Shown: one piece after another, positions 22,070 to 34,699 of the stretch
How positions within the stretch are numbered: position 1 is the stretch's first letter
Layout: every line of letters begins with the position of its first letter
Source: Eumeta japonica
Lineage: Eukaryota > Arthropoda > Insecta > Lepidoptera > Psychidae
Reading direction: 5' to 3'
Assembly: GCA_005406025.1 (NCBI GenBank)
Contig: BGZK01000722.1
Location: 1-64,000 of the forward strand
DNA length: 64,000 nucleotides
The notes under the pieces: generated by a model
What the model saw: the letters and a program-made list of their open reading frames with translations, nothing else
Database searches by the model: none
What the model was told of the DNA's origin: nothing
Program-made: the position numbers and the translations under genes

Positions 22070-22870
22070 TAATTAAACTCAAATCAAAAACGCCTTGATT
22101 TATTCTCGGTAAATAGAGATCAAATCTATCGCTTTTTGATGGTAAAATAACGCAAGGACTGCACGTACGTTCACTACTTTGTTCGATTATTTACGTCTAT
22201 TAATGTGAACCGTGTTTTAATTACCCGAAGATATGTAAAAATTATCAATTCTATCCCTAAATAAATATACGTTCGCCATTTCACTGTACGTTGATAACTC
22301 AGTTTTAAGTAAAATTACGTAAATAAATTAAGCAAACAAAAATGTTCAAGAAACGAATCCGAAATGTCCCCGCGTCCAACCAATACCATCTACAAAAATA
22401 GCGAGGGGTCCCAAGGGCTTTGACTAAGCTCTTTACTCCATAAATTGTAACATCGACTGCTCGGCGAAAACCTAAAGGAATACTAAGCTAATCAATAAAC
22501 CAAATAAAACTGTAAAACAATACAATAATTGAAATCCCTAAAGCTTAAGGGTCATTATTTTTATAAGGTCGGCCTTTCCATCTATCAGGTTTGGCATAAA
22601 ATATATATATCTAATTATTAACTTTTATTGATAATTGACAACTTGAATGTTAAAAAAAAAACCATGATATAGGAGACCCTACTTTTATTTTTAATTTGAA
22701 AAAAGCTATGTATTCGATTCAGGTTAAACACATAATATTACAGATGACGATGTTATAATGTTTTATGAAGCGATTCTAATGATTTTACGTGCACTATTTA
22801 AAAAAAAAAGACAAAATTTTAAGCACCCAAATTCAACGAGCTTGCATGAAAAGATTAATAGATGTCAGTG
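22070..22870. other. AT-rich non-coding stretch
   Basis: Short GC rise at 22360-22480. No frame or repeat is recognised. Confidence 0.4.
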
Positions 22871-22875
22871 GAGCG

Positions 22876-22966
22876 AGAGAGATATATAAAGATCGTGTCC
22901 TGTAAAAATTTATAGTCTCTGCCTGTCGTTCTGAGAAATAAACGTGAGTTTTATATTATTATTACA
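22876..22966 (+). promoter_or_regulatory. TATA box and AATAAA pair (possible solo LTR end)
   Basis: GAGCGAGAGAGATATATAAAG places a TATA box at 22883-22891. About 50 bp later AATAAA (22937-22942) precedes TGAGTTTTATATTATTATT. Promoter and poly(A) signal this close together are typical of a retrotransposon LTR. A tentative LTR could run from TGTTATAATG (22751) to ATTACA (22966), but the flanks show no target-site duplication. This remains a guess; a host promoter is the alternative. Confidence 0.25.
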
Positions 22967-25143
22967 TGCACTATTAGAACAATCCAAACGAAAAGGAATT
23001 AAAAATATGCACATCTTGTATGCCGCTCAGATACTTCTAATAAAACAGCACAGAAATAAAAAATCGTAAAAGTAGTCTATTCAGATTTTATTCACAACAC
23101 TATTTTAGAATTTTTAATATTGTACGAAATGTGTTAATAAGTGCAGTCTAATCGCATGCAGGAGACGACTAGAATTTAAATCAATCAGGGAAGCCGTGTT
23201 CCGCATATACGCGTGCGAAAGACTTATTGCAGCTTCTTTGACCCTCAAATTTAGTAATTTAACTTTTCCCCTCCGGATTGCTTTTCATTTACCTCTTCAG
23301 TCGATGCGCTGCGTGGGACGAACTAATCTAGAACAGGAAAGGGTCTAGAGACATTCTTTTGTGCAAAACTCACAAGAAGGCAATTATTTTAATTATTTTT
23401 TGTTAATATTTCGAGCACTGTGTTAATAACGATTTAATTATTGAGTAGATTTGCTCATTAAATGATTAATATAAAATTGTGAAATACTTATATGTCTATG
23501 CGAAATTTAACATTTTGTAACGTGGTAATCAAAAATCTGTTCATTTATGATATAAAATAATGTGAATTCTGAGCAATCACTTCAACGCAAAATTTACCAT
23601 AGATTTATGGTTAATTATATATATGGATGTAGATATATAATTAAACTTATTTTTAAAATTAATAAATTAAACATTAAACTCCTCGAATTTTAATATTTAC
23701 TCACTAGCAACAAATAAATTCTATCAAATATAAAATAAGTCGAAAAGAGTATAAAATAAGACAAATTCAATAAAAAATAAATCATACGTAACGATGAATG
23801 ATAGTATGTATGTTTTGAGGTTCATAAATAGGTCAAAAATAAATATATATAAAAAAAAATACTGTGCCTTAGATGCCTCCGTACTAACGAATCAGACCAG
23901 ACAATTAATTATATATTAATACAAATCTGTCATTAAGGATTAATCTATTCCAAAGCTGCCCCAGTTCCGATAATTCCCTCCATTGATTCGTAACGCCTCC
24001 CGGCGGCACGCTACAATGCCCGCGAGTGGGCCCCGACATTTGCCATTGTGTTGTTGTCTGCTGCTTTCCTTCATTCTATGTATCTACTACTACGCTATAT
24101 AGGCTCCGTAACTGTTTACCAATAGGGTGAGTTTTCCTTTCACGGTTTCTTCGTGTTTGCTTTTATTTTTGTTTTGCAAACATGTAAAATTATAAAATAA
24201 AAAAACTCAGTATTCAGTTATTACTTTCACATATGTAGTATAAATAGTAAATGTGATATAAAATAAATTGAATAAAATCAATAAATAATCTGCATACGTT
24301 TTATAAATTAAATTTTACATTTCTGATTTCAGTGTTCACTTTATAAAATACTGGATTTATATTAAACACTTTTAAGTCTTTTTAGGCGTGGAAATGTCTT
24401 TTCACTCGTTAAGCATAACGATAAGAGGTCAAACTTTCTTGTGTTACAAAATTCCGCTAGATTTCAATTGTTAATTTCTACGAAAATAATAAAGCGATAA
24501 CCACGGTTGAGGTCACCATGGATACAGCATGTCTGTACCTATTTATCGTGCAGTGATTCTTTTTCACGTAACGTCATTGGACTACTGTAAGCGCTTGCGC
24601 GTGATTGTGTGAATTAGCGTTGTGTAAAATTATAAGTTAGTGTAGTGTAAGAACGCGTTTAGCTAGAACGTTGATTTTAGCGTCATTGTAAAGAGCATGA
24701 AAGGAACTGCTAGGACTTAAAATAAAACAAAAAAGTATTTGCCAAATAAATGTAAAAGCGCTATTTATTTGAAAACTGCAAAAAAATGAAAGATTTCTCA
24801 TAGGAGTCATATGCGCGGTACATATTACAAAAATCGGAAATCAGAGGAAAGCTTGCATGAAAAAAAACTAAAAAAATCTAAAGTACAGTGTGGAGTAAAT
24901 TTTAGAGCTACTGTTACGAATTTATTCCGACTTTTTCACAGAAAACCTATGATGCCTTTGTATTTTTTTTATTTTCCCATTTAATCATTAAAAAAATAAT
25001 AGCATACGAGGAAAAGAAAAACGACAACTATTTAAAAATATTCATTATATGTTGAACTGGCCATTAATGCATTTATTTATTTCGTTGTAGAAATAAAATA
25101 GAATATGTGAAGTTCAAGGGCTATAAATGATTTTAATACGATT
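22967..25143. other. Mostly AT-rich non-coding stretch
   Basis: A GC-rich patch lies at about 23985-24070 (CTCCCGGCGGCACGCTACAA, 23997-24016) and a modest one near 24500-24660. No open frame of interest and no recognised repeat. Confidence 0.4.
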
Positions 25144-25184
25144 TTACATAAGTAGCAAAACAGCCCCTAGAGAAAATAAACAAT

Positions 25185-25290
25185 TACTTGGTGTAGCGAG
25201 TGCGGGTGGGGCGCAGGACGCCGACAAAGAGTGAATCACGCAGTGCCCGCACCATGTATGAACCGCTGTGGGGTGCCCATGGGAAATAAA
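25185..25290. other. GC-rich patch
   Basis: About 100 bp of GC-rich sequence (GTGGGGCGCAGGACGCCGAC, 25206-25225) sits in AT-rich DNA. It supports part of a 73-codon minus frame that resembles nothing known. It could be a repeat remnant; not identified. Confidence 0.25.
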
Positions 25291-25529
25291 GAAAAAAACG
25301 TACCTTGATTTTTTTAAGTGAAAGATTAAATGAATAACAACAATCCGTTTTATTTTATTGAACAACTAAAAGGCCTTGTATTCATTTGGAGGCCTTATAG
25401 TGAGATAAGTTATGTGGTCTCAACATTGGTAGATCATATTTTCCAGCTTGTTTAACATTTCGTGGAACGTAACAAGAATTCGTATTATTGGTTTTTAGGT
25501 CTTAAATACTAATATATATAGCGGTCCAC

Positions 25530-25865
25530 CAGGGAGTAGATGGTCACTGCCGCCCATGGCCACCTGCAACCCCAAAGCAGTCACTAATGCGTTGTCGGTC
25601 TTTCAATAAAGAGTATGCTCTTTTCTTGAAGATCCCCTTTACGTAGTTTACTGACAATATCAACAATGGTAAGTCATTACAAAGTTTTACCCTATGCGAC
25701 AGAAAATTGTGCATGAAACGTACGGCAGTAGAATTCCAGCCATCTAGATGGTGCTCATGGTGTTTCCGGCTTCAATTCTCTACCAAAAAGCCAATGGATC
25801 GAGTTGGTGGAATACTAGAATTGGCGATGATTCGAGATGCTCTACATCTCGAAGACTATACTAAT
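25530..25865 (+). mobile_element. Interspersed repeat R3, copy 2
   Basis: It shares the ordered words of the copy at 13428: GGGAGTAGATGGTCACTGCC (25532-25551), CGTTGTCGGTC, TGCTCTTTTCTTGAAG, CCATCTAGATGGTGCT and GCGATGATTCGAGA. It is shorter than copy 1, with deletions around the middle. The 73-codon plus frame at 25707-25928 is an incidental reading. Confidence 0.6.
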
Positions 25866-26234
25866 TTCAGTACCGTTCCGCCTACAAATAGAAGCACCAT
25901 TCATGTTAAAATGAATTTTAAGAAATAAACATAATTTTCAATATATCCTAATACTCAGGAAAAGTGCAAGTTTAAAAGAAAAAGTATGAGTGTAATAAAC
26001 GCGGTTTTGTACTCTTACCGATTAATCTGTTTAACCGCATTTTTCTCATTTATTATATATCTGTTACCCAAATGTTTTAACTTACTGTCGTGTAACATCT
26101 CCCTACAATAAACATTATGTACTTATTAATTAGCTCCTACTTAACCATGGGAAACAAACATGGAGCTCTGAAAAATACAATTGTTTATAAAATAACGTTA
26201 ACTTTTAAAACAACTTGAGGATTTGTAATATTTT
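25866..26234. other. AT-rich spacer
   Basis: AT-rich interval between R3 and R2 copies. Nothing is recognised. Confidence 0.4.
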
Positions 26235-26912
26235 GAAGTTATACTTCTTTTGGTGCGTTAGAGAAAAATGATGAGAGTGAATTTTTACGATGCGAGTGCA
26301 CACCGACATCGAAATCGATACCACGAAGTTGGTTGGCAAATGTCTTTCAAATTTTACAGAAAAGGCTACCAACAAAATAAAAGTAAGTACATGTACCACG
26401 TGTTTACGTGAAAACTGAGAACTATATTCAAGACAGTTATTCAAATATTTCTGAATGTACAATTTTATACCAGTACGAATGAAATATATGTATATGTATA
26501 TATGTGTATATCTGTGTGTTTTTAAATTACATACATTGGTGAATGATATTTATCGTTAATTAATTGTGAATACTATTATAGCTATAAAAGTGATTTTTTA
26601 ATATTATAAACTCTTTAAGTACGTTTATAGAGTTGAAGTTAATTGGCACTATTAATTATTCTTATTTGGGTATATTATAGACTACAAATTAATATTATTA
26701 CATTCAAATTAAATTAATAGTTTTTTGTAATTACTTTTGGTATACTAACTGATATTGTGTACAAATATATAGAAAATTAATGAATACACTTGTTTTTAGA
26801 AACGTAAAGTACTGACTTGCGGGTTAAAATTTTTGAAGTTATTTTTGTTTTGTTATACCAAAGAAGTATAACTCCTTACGTGCGTATATAAACACACACA
26901 CACGATTTTTTT
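26235..26912 (+). mobile_element. Element R2, copy 2
   Basis: It starts GAAGTTATACTTCTTTTGG (26235-26253) and ends CCAAAGAAGTATAACT (26858-26873) followed by ACACACACACACGATTTTTT. This mirrors the copy at 7832-8535 in the opposite orientation. The first 60-80 bp inside the left end (GATGAGAGTGAATTTTTACG, 26270-26289, then GCGAGTGCACACCGAC) match the corresponding end of copy 1. The interior is AT-rich with a TATG/TG microsatellite at 26487-26520, and is non-coding. Confidence 0.6.
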
Positions 26913-27888
26913 CGTTTATATACAATAATAAAAAAAAAACTAATTCATATTTGGGTTTTTATTTTCGGAATTTATTGCTTTATATAATAGAAAATTATAA
27001 CAAAAAATAAAGTTGTATAATGTGTAATGTACATTTGATTCCATTTTTAACCTACTAGACAAATTGACGAATGAAAGAAAAACATTATTATTACAAGACG
27101 ACATTAACTTTTAACAGATATACCAAAAACAGTGCGAAATAAAAAAAAAATGAACGTTGCGGCGAAGTGACTTCTGTGAAATGACATTGGATATTTCACA
27201 TTTACATAAAGATTTACGTTTAATGCAATATTTATCCTGTTTAATACTATCCGATCAAACTCATCTTTTTCAATGAATTCAGGGAAAAAACATCCACTAG
27301 CTGTTATGTTATTTGATGTTCAAAAAACTTCAGTAAGCTTAACGTAATATTATGTTAACGGTATTACAAATTATTAACGATTAGTATTAATGTAATAATA
27401 AAATATATGCCCCGCCATGAACTAAAAAAAATTCAAGGCCAGGACATACATTTGATCGTAATTAATACGTCAATTTGCCATTATATTTTTCCCTCTGCCT
27501 CGCCTTCAAGTCCCACTTAACAGCATCCGTTTTTACAGCTTACATATTTTAATGTGGACGTGTGGAAAAAAATTGAAGATTTTTGAGAAACTGAATCCTG
27601 GGAACCAATCACAAACATCTTTTGAACTTTCGTTAGCCAACAATATTATTCACATTTTATTTAAGAAAATTGTTCTTATATGGAGACAATATTTTTGAAA
27701 GACGAACATGTATACATATTATTTGAGATGATTAAGAACATTTTTTTTTAATTTAACATAAGATGGATTTACTTAGTTTCAGTATTTAAAATTACATATA
27801 AGATAGGATTTTATAAAAGGAAAACTGAATTTTTACTTGAATTAATCGAATATTCCATTGAATGAAGAATGCAATTTTTTAGAGATTC
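26913..27888. other. AT-rich non-coding stretch
   Basis: No credible open frame and no repeat recognised. Confidence 0.45.
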
Positions 27889-27929
27889 ATTTAAATCAAT
27901 AATAATCTTAAATTGGTAATTTTCCAGGT

Positions 27930-28160
27930 GCAAGTTTTTGCGGTTAGAGCGTTGTAAGTGGGAGCGGCGGGACCCGCCGAACGAATGCGATCGTCACTGA
28001 CCCATGAAGCGCGAAGAAAGAAAATTTCCTTTTGCAAAAGGAAAAACACGGCAAAATAAATAACTCCTTCGCCCCCACCTACTACTACATCACTATATGA
28101 CAAAAGAGTTATCGGTGCGGTGAAAACAAAAATGCGAGCGAATTTATGGTCACAATTACG
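27930..28160. other. GC-rich patch inside the longest open frame
   Basis: The longest open frame of the window (27891-28289, minus, 132 codons) crosses this patch. It opens with TTG and contains no internal methionine codon. It starts with a run of hydrophobic residues from AT-rich DNA and then passes into a GC-rich segment with VSDDRIRSAGPAAPTYNALT. The second half may be a fragment of an interspersed repeat. I do not consider it a gene. Confidence 0.3.
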
Positions 28161-28309
28161 CTGCCCCGTACAGTAGCCTATTGATTCAGTACGATTTATC
28201 TCATATTTAACATTTTTTACTGTAAAAATGAAAAATAAGAATAAAAAACAGATTAATAAATGAACGTGAGCTTTCAACAAAAAGGACAACGAACATTCGA
28301 CGTCATAAA

Positions 28310-28510
28310 TCCAACATCCGTAACGAAGATTAGAACGGAGCTAGTGAAGCCAAAACTCGATATTGGGTGAATAATCGTCGCCACTACCGGCGCGGGAGTC
28401 GGCCGGATGCCCTCGTAGATTTATACCCGGGGACCGATAGCCGGGGCAGCCTTAGGTATCCACGCTAGTCCAGTATCCCTGGCACTCGGACGCATGATTT
28501 CGAAATCCTA
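28310..28510. repeat. GC-rich patch resembling repeat debris
   Basis: The block from CATCCGTAACGAAGATTAGA (28314-28333) through CGCCACTACCGGCGCGGGAG (28378-28397) to about 28500 differs sharply in composition from its flanks. It has the feel of a lepidopteran interspersed repeat, but I cannot name the family and there is no second copy in the window. Confidence 0.3.
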
Positions 28511-28979
28511 GTCTTTAAACGGGCTACCAACAAAAATAAATTTATTTCGTTGGAATAACAATTCAATGTAATGAATTATTTTTCAGAGTAAAATAAAAAT
28601 AAAATTTTGAGAATGAAAATGCACGCAATATGAATTGGTTGTTACATTGTATAGAGTGATCTTATGAAAATAAAGAAGAGGTATTATGAGCACTCTATTG
28701 ATTGTTCTTTGAGATTACTGTTATTATACAACGGTATTAAATTAAAATTTTAATGGAATAATTTACTGTTTAGTAATGATAAATTAAAATAGTAAACAGA
28801 ACGTGAGCTTTAGTTTTTCAAAAGGAAAAATAAAATATAACAAACGAGGAATTCAGTTGACAGTTACCATGTGATGACAAAACGTATTGGAATTGATTAC
28901 GGCCGTTACCGTTTCATATATTTATAGTATAGATAAAAATATTGAATTTATCAAATGGATTATATATTATTTTTTATTT

Positions 28980-29180
28980 TTCAGCCACTCAGCGTCCGCT
29001 GCTGGACATAGCCTTCCCCTCTAGACTTGTAGGCACAAGGTCCAGGGTCACCTGTAACCAATGGAGGCCTGCAACCTGACTGGGTCGTCGGGCGTAGTGA
29101 AAAGGTCGGGCATCGTGTAAGTTGGGAGGCTGCCCAACGCCGCAACGTCCGATTCGTGGTCGCCACTCAAGAACCTTACT
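28980..29180 (-). pseudogene. 3' end of an RTE-type endonuclease/reverse transcriptase (relic)
   Basis: On the minus strand from 29174 one frame reads VLEWRPR followed by a basic linker and WLQVT. A second frame over 29030-28981 reads GEGYVQQRTLSG and stops. In lepidopteran RTE-clade non-LTR elements the protein ends with a VLxWRPRxGRR...VGRPP stretch and a GEAYVQQWT-like carboxy terminus, so both halves are recognisable but lie in different frames. A frameshift therefore separates them. Only about 65 codons of the carboxy terminus remain, the 5' truncation expected of a LINE insertion. It is a dead remnant. Confidence 0.7.
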
Positions 29181-30455
29181 TTGCCGGCCATTTTTAGATT
29201 TAAATTACGTTGTATTTTTTGCGAATTAAAATCAAAATTTTGAATTGGTACCTTTATGTATTATTCGATTTTTTCGCTTATGTAATAGAATATCCCGTTC
29301 TTTCTTTGTCAACACAAGCTAACATGGTGAATATAAAATTGTTATATAAGGGGCAGGTGCAATCATATACTTCTATTCTTTAAATTTAAAACAAATTTGA
29401 TACCCTTTTTACAAATCTATTTTATAGGTCGAATAGATTCAAAAGGTTACGTTTTATTTTTTAAAACCTATATACATTAAAAAATTAAGAACTAGAAATA
29501 AGCATATAGAACTTATGAATAGGTAATTTATCGTACAAGTATTACTTAAATCTGGCTAAAGTGATTTCGTTATTACGATAATAATGATTATTTCTGAATT
29601 AGTTATTCTACTATCGTGACCGAACGTCCCATTGTAAAGCTCTTTCAAAACAAAAGTTTTTTAAAAAACGCGATATTTATAATGAGTTTACTACGAAAAT
29701 AGCATTTTCAATAATTATACAAAACAAAAATATATTACATTTTCTGATTTCATCGCATATAATGTCGAAAAACAATAGAAAATATGCAGATATATACATT
29801 AAAGCAAATTCTAATGTCTAAAACGGATCTCAAAGTCTAACAAGCCATTTCTAGAGTACGAGAGAAGGTGCAAAGACCAAGACGAATTGGAAGCTCGAAG
29901 CAAATCAGCATTAGGTACGGCCAGCCATATCGCGAAGACGTCTAGCTTACAACTTCACTTGCTGATACATTGACCAACTGAGTTGTGAACGTCCGGACAT
30001 TTTCAGCGAGATTTCTCGAAAATGTAAAACGAACATTTAAGCCTAATACATCATATACATTATCACTCAATGCATTAGAGTATGCTTTTTGATAGGTTCT
30101 TTAGCTTCCATAATTAGATAGTTACGAACATTTTTCCATTTTTGCAATATACATACTCTACAATAATTAATTATGTATTTTTGTCTGTCTTGAGATGATT
30201 TTTAGCTACGGCTGTTTTAATTTTTAAATCTCTAAGATGATATATTTCATAATAAAAGACCCGAGCACACGAACACACAGCGAAGTAATATCATAAAAGC
30301 CGTTTCCCTCATTCGGATACACAATACTCAGCAATAATTTAACTGTAATAAAATAAAATACAAACAGAACATACAGTTTTGAAGTTATTACTATTATTCA
30401 TGAAATCTATGCGCGAAAAGTGTCTGTTATCTGACAGATAGTTTGTAAATACGCC
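29181..30455. other. AT-rich non-coding stretch
   Basis: No frame above 60 codons and no recognised repeat. A weak GC rise is present at 29840-30010. Confidence 0.45.
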
Positions 30456-30660
30456 TCCGGGAGGTCTTCATAACGCACCGATATGTCTCCGCGGCTTGAG
30501 GGCTGCGATTTATCGTGTGGAAACGTCATCGCGCCCCGTGCACTCTTATAAATCATTACATATGCTGAATAGTTTGTTTGTTGGCATCCTGTGTGCCTTG
30601 CGTGCTGGACGGGGCGCGGGGCGGAAGAACGCGGTTCTTGGGGATGTACGTTTGAATTAC
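30455..30660. promoter_or_regulatory. CpG-rich islet
   Basis: GC-rich blocks (GTCATCGCGCCCCGTGCACT, 30524-30543; GGACGGGGCGCGGGGCGGAA, 30608-30627) flank the homeobox-like word TTATAAATCATTACATATG. A 68-codon plus frame (30496-30702) spans it without recognisable similarity. Regulatory role inferred from composition only. Confidence 0.3.
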
Positions 30661-30910
30661 CATTTAAGGTACTCGTTTATAAAAAAAAATAAAATGTCTT
30701 GAAGAATTCACAATATCGTCTAATATTCTACCAAATAAAAAAATTCTTCAAAATAGGTAAAAAAAAGAATAGATAGAAACACTGGATGGGTAAAAACAAA
30801 TTCTAAGTAGTATATCTGATATAGCAAATCTCATGAAAGAATATTCAGATATAAATGAATTAAATTTTGATTAAAATGTTCCAATAAAAGTGATACATTC
30901 AACAACAATA
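30661..30910. other. AT-rich spacer
   Basis: Nothing is recognised between the islet and R1 copy 3. Confidence 0.4.
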
Positions 30911-31430
30911 TTTTGACGTGACAACGTCTTATAAATTGGTTTGCCGGGTGACACTTCAAGAAACTGCGTTACGCTCCGCTCACGTTATGCACTCACAATG
31001 AGAGCGAGTGAGAGGCACGCGTCCCTTCCACTCGGGCATGGTTAGCCCGCCTAAGAGCGAGAGAGACAGACATAAAAAGTGAAAGGCACGCGTCCCTTCC
31101 ACTCAGATAGGAACAAGTTAAGTTGTAGTAAACGCTGTTTCATTGTACGCAAATGTATTGCAAGTTATTGTATGTATATTTGTATATAAATACGTATGTA
31201 TGTGTAAAGGTAAAAATAAAATTTTGTTAATATGAAATTCAGTGCGAGATTCTTTGTATAAATTAATGTTTTAAATATAATTCTTTGTATAAACAAATGT
31301 TTTAAATTGTTACTATTATTTCATCCTTCTTCCTACTATACGAATGAATATTCACATTAAAATGATTTTACCACTCAAAGTCGTTGTCACGTAAAACATT
31401 CGCCCGTATACCGACTTTACAGGCAACCAA
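30911..31430 (+). mobile_element. Interspersed repeat R1, copy 3
   Basis: Same left end (TGACGTGACAACGTCTTA, from 30914) and right end (AAGTCGTTGTCACG, then CGACTTTACAGGCAACC to 31428) as copies 1 and 2. The segment from 31150 on (ATGTATTGCAAGTTATTG) is almost identical to theirs, but the GC-rich left third is diverged. There a 21-bp word AGGCACGCGTCCCTTCCACT is present twice, at 31013 and 31084, in copy 3 only. This looks like a different subfamily of the same non-autonomous element. Confidence 0.7.
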
Positions 31431-34400
31431 TTTTTTTTTTAAACATTTTTTAATATCAATGGACTATTTTTACATAGTCCATATATATTGTAATTTGTAA
31501 TTATAGTTTTAGTAAAAACTGAAATTTCTCTGAACATCTTATTTATGTATACATTTATTTTTCTATTACTGTATAACGTATACGTTCACTAAAAATTTAA
31601 TCTAAAAATAAATTTTAAAGTAAGAACTTTTCATGATTACCAAAATCATATTTTGAATTTTAGCTTATAAAGGATTAAACCACGTACTTTGCAAAATTCG
31701 AAATTAGCTTAAAAATAGATATTGTTGTATATGACGCGTAAATATAATAACTTATATGAATAAAAATAATTTTGAAGTTTCTGACGTTCTAAATGACACA
31801 TTATACATCTATATATACGGAAAAATCAGTGTTCACATTATATAGTCATGTCAATAGATTAGTTTCTATAAAACTAATTTAAGCTTATAATATCAATTTA
31901 TACACCTAAATAATTTCTCGTGTAATATGTGTCCAACTTGAGTTACAAGTAATAATTAAGATTTATCACACATACGATATTACACCGAGAAGTATCAAAA
32001 ACCAATGCTTATTGTTTATTTTAAGTCTGTATTTTGAATAAGTCCGAAAAATACTACAAAATATTTCAAATAAATATAATATTGGCCACCAGGTAAACCC
32101 ATCCATTGATGAATAAAAACGAATCGCTCGCGGAGAAATTGGGTCACTGCAGGTAGGCAAAAATTTATGACTTCCTTTGTCAATAGGAATTTGTGCAAGT
32201 GCAAAAAAAAAAGACTGCAACGGTAAGCATAAAGCCTTTTGTTTCTTCCCTGAAAAGCGGCGTTTTCACTTTTATTGTTAGTGAATAAAGAACGTTTGCA
32301 TAAACTACATTGTAAAGCTAAATGTACCTACGTTATGAACAAAAACTTTTGCTTTGTACGAACAATTCAAATCAGTAAACCAAAATTAACTTTAAATTCG
32401 AATTAAAATGTACGCTTTTATTTCATAGACAATGAATAACGTTTGCAATACGTGACAATATTTTAAAAATTCACATTTTACTGCTTTGCCACTTAACCAT
32501 GCGTTCGGAAGACAGATTTTCCGCAAGAATAACGTAGAAGAACTAGAGGGTAGCTCTTTTTAAGTCGAAATATATTATACAATGAAACATATATAAATTC
32601 ATAACATATATGTTTGCTTGTGTAATATAATATTTTTAAATTTGAAAGTTCATGAGTATGCAAATAGTTACTTCAGTCATATTTATATTTCTAATCAAAA
32701 TAGTAGATCTAGAAAAAGAATTTTCTTCGAAAAAAAAAGAATAAAGTACTATACAAAAATTTTTTATTCATGTAAAACGTAAAAAGGGAATACGTCACAA
32801 AATAAATCCAAATATTATGAATATATCAAGTGATGATAAATGTGAGAATGGTTTTTTCTCTAGAATTCAATGTATATTGATTTATCTTGTTCTTATCATC
32901 TTTATATAATTATAGTATTTGTTTAACGATTTACAGAGACGAATTTAAAATACATAGGATTTCTAAAATAAGAGAAAAAAATAAGTTACCTAGAAACGAC
33001 AATGTAGCGACATCTGTGCATTCCTTCTGTTAACATTTAGTTAGTTGGAATCCACCGGAATCTTTATGTAATTTCAACCCCTAGCGGCCAAAACCACCCC
33101 TAGTTACTGCGACATGAACCACAAAAAGCTTGCGAGGGAGCGCCACCTATACAATAAACGAAGAACTTAAACGAAAGTTCATAGTTCTGAAGTTCGCCGC
33201 TGTGGCGCTCAGGTGCATTATAAGCTTTTGAATGAACTGCTTAAACAAGACCGATTCAACTTTAAAGCTAATACCATAAAGTCGTTTTTTCAATACTTAG
33301 TGTAGAAAATAAGACAGCTTATGCAAATTAACGCGCTATTACATGGCAATTTATTTGAAGCGAATGACCACTTTGCGGTGTAGTGCATTGAGCAGCGAAC
33401 GTTTATATGGGAACCCTGACCTTATACTACGTTATTTTATAGCAAGAACCGTTTAGCTTTTGAGAATCAACTGTTTCAATCATGTAACGTGATTAATTCC
33501 TTAACATTTTTTTATATAGACTTTTTGGTGAACTTAGAAAATTACTAATACATATTTTTTTTAATTCCTGTTATTGGCAATGAAGTATCAAAGGGATAAG
33601 CTGATTTATTCATTTTACTATAATCGCCCCATAGTACAAAATTTAATGAAATTTACGTAGTTAGTGTGTCATCCTATATTGTGTACATTTTAACATTTAA
33701 AATTATTTTGTATAAAACTCATAATTATATAAATGGTGTGAATAATGTCGAACAAAAATAAAATCTTTATGGATCCCTTATTAAATTTTTTAAATTCTAA
33801 AGCAAAAAAGAATATTTTTTACCCTTCCATTATAATAATAAAAATTTTATAATTAATCCAAATAAAAATAATAAATATTTAAGTATGCAACTTGATGCAA
33901 AAGTGCAGCGTGCGAGTTAAAAAGCAACAGCAATAAATTTTGCAACCGACACACATAATTTCGCTAAGCAATCTTTCGAAGGCCTCTAAAAAAGACATCA
34001 ACGCGCGCATGTAACATTTCGATTAAGGCCAGGCGAGGTCTCTTATCACACACGAACGTCTGCAGAATGAAGACGCAGCCTTTCTGCAACGATATAATGT
34101 ATTTATGATTCGAAACAATACATTTGTAAATATATTGATTTATGACCGCAGCGGCTGCGGCATGATCACGCCCATGCAGCGGCTTCGCCTTTGCGATTAA
34201 AAAGTAAATAAATTGCACGGTTTTTTTTATGTTTGCCTGCAACATGAAATGCATTCAGTTATATTTAAAATACTTCATTTATTTTCGTAAATGTTAGCTA
34301 ATGTTTTATCGCATTTATTCGTGGATTTATATTTATTACTAACGTATAACATAGTATCACCAGAAATGTGTATGTAAGTAATTCTCAAAATCCATAAAAA

Positions 34401-34695
34401 ATTGTTAGCAATTAATTTTCTATAGTGTGGGAAATAAGGAACAATTTTGCTGTAAGCCCTCGATTTTCTAAATAGACATCTAATGGACGATAAAATAGTT
34501 CGATACAGTTTTAAAAATATAACCAATGTTAGTATTGTGACGGGTGTAGTTGCTAATGAAAGAAGGTGTCCGTTACAATGATAAGGCAATTTGCGAGTAA
34601 ACAATAACGTATATTTTTCAAAATAAACGATTATCAATAGGAATAAAAAATCAACTAGAACTTTCTTTAATATCCAATAAAATTATTTCACTTGA
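31431..34695. other. Long AT-rich non-coding stretch
   Basis: It begins with an 8-bp-arm inverted repeat at about 31459-31484 (ATGGACTA...TAGTCCAT). A weak resemblance to a lepidopteran repeat tail (minus strand, ACCTGGTGGCCAATATT near 32080-32100) was noted but is too decayed to call. A GC rise occurs at 33040-33220. The minus frame 34275-34637 (120 codons) opens with TTG, is AT-codon rich and matches no family; I treat it as chance. Confidence 0.4.
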
Positions 34696-34699
34696 CAAA

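Noticed and set aside
27891..28289. Longest open frame (132 codons, minus)
   Set aside because: It opens with TTG and contains no ATG at all, starts in low-complexity hydrophobic codons, and resembles no protein. Length is within chance expectation.
31966..32220. Possible lepidopteran SINE-like tail on the minus strand
   Set aside because: Only a 17-bp word (ACCTGGTGGCCAATATT) resembles the usual motif; too decayed to annotate.
34275..34637. 120-codon minus frame with a hydrophobic segment, considered as a chemoreceptor fragment
   Set aside because: It opens with TTG, with its only ATG near the end. No receptor motif is visible and composition is that of AT-rich chance frames.
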